Below are positions 63,649-64,000 of a stretch of DNA of 64,000 nt, in pieces. Made by a program: the position numbers and the translations under genes. The DNA lies in NCBI GenBank assembly GCA_026027325.1, contig JAMSLZ010000002.1:1364001-1428000 (forward strand). Reading direction: 5' to 3'. How positions within the stretch are numbered: position 1 is the stretch's first letter; the number at the start of each line of letters is the position of its first letter. This DNA is from Actinomucor elegans. Its lineage: Eukaryota > Mucoromycota > Mucoromycetes > Mucorales > Mucoraceae. The notes below the pieces were generated by a model. The model saw only the letters and a program-made list of their open reading frames with translations. It was not told the DNA's origin and did not search any database.

Positions 63649-64000
63649 ATTTAAATATGAAGATAAGTCTCATAAAATTTCAAACTCAATTAAAAAAAAT
63701 GTTAGAAAAAAAAAATTGAATTTTTTTATAGTAATAAAATTATGTTCAAAATATATTATAAAAATGTTAGTAGAGCCATATAAAAAATTAAAAGAAATAT
63801 TTGATGACGATAGAAAGGCTTTGTTATACTTAATAAATAATGACTATGTGAATGGATATAAAAATTGTAGTAATTGTGGAAAAGATATGACTTTAAATTT
63901 AAATAAAAATTATACGTATGTAGAAATTATAAATGTAGAAAAACTATATCACCATTAAATGGTACAATTTTTAATAAAATGAAATTACCAATAAACATAC
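63649..64000 (+). mobile_element. Merlin element M5, cut by window end
   Basis: From ATTTAAATATGAAG onward the sequence matches the 5' end of M1 and reads across the point where M1 was interrupted, which fixes the M1 insertion site. Confidence 0.85.
63764..64000 (+). pseudogene. Merlin M5 transposase, frameshifted, partial
   Basis: Starts MLVEPYKKL; the first 48 residues match the M1 transposase (38597-39451). One adenine is missing in the run near 63907, so the frame ends early (LNLNKNYTYVE instead of the zinc-ribbon continuation). The rest lies outside the window. The shift could be a sequencing error in an adenine run. Confidence 0.75.

Noticed and set aside
1..64000. tRNA or rRNA genes
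   Set aside because: No convincing cloverleaf or conserved rRNA segment was seen on either strand by eye.

Overview
The window is eukaryotic, AT-rich and almost entirely mobile DNA. Introns of 45-80 bp with GT...AG ends, single-ORF chromodomain Ty3/gypsy elements, Tc1-like elements with 34-35 residue D-E spacing, Merlin (IS1595/ISXO2-type) elements and tnp2-type CACTA genes fit an early-diverging fungus, most likely Mucoromycota; that placement is inference. I see no host housekeeping gene, no tRNA and no rRNA.

Left part (1-6586): the 5' end of one Ty3/gypsy element, then a complete minus-strand gag/pol Ty3/gypsy element with identical 410-bp LTRs. Next (6587-25557) is a CACTA transposon, TIR CACTGCAA and 3-bp TSD TTC, carrying two essentially identical 6.0-kb chromoviruses in opposite orientation. 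Their 5-bp flanks are reciprocally exchanged (CATAA and CGCAG): the 5.2 kb between them has been inverted by recombination between the two copies. The inversion left the CACTA transposase gene in two pieces 9 kb apart; taken in ancestral order, the pieces form one 952-codon frame with three clean introns. A companion gene of 397 aa lies beside the C-terminal piece.

Middle (26715-34093): a second CACTA (TIR CACTATGGCGAAAA, TSD TTT) with an apparently intact six-exon transposase (889 aa) and a divergent three-exon companion (325 aa); it looks autonomous. A 56-bp tandem repeat and a solo chromovirus LTR follow.

From 35.7 to 47.4 kb lies a decayed LINE-ORF1-like gene broken by three successive insertions: a Tc1 element, a Merlin element (itself containing two long-TIR elements, one of which contains another Merlin), and a solo LTR containing another Tc1. 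One long-TIR element encodes a Harbinger-like DDE transposase followed by a chromodomain whose last codons lie inside the TIR. The other encodes a 194-aa protein of unknown function.

Right part (47.6-64 kb): a Tc1 element, Ty3/gypsy fragments in both orientations broken by two more Merlin elements, an LTR of an unassigned family, a decayed third chromovirus containing a Tc1 element and a 229-bp MITE-like insert, a truncated Tc1 element, a third CACTA end and a fifth Merlin element running off the window. TSDs give an order of insertion for much of this. Boundaries were read by eye from TIRs, LTR ends and TSDs; protein families come from recognised motifs, not from searches.
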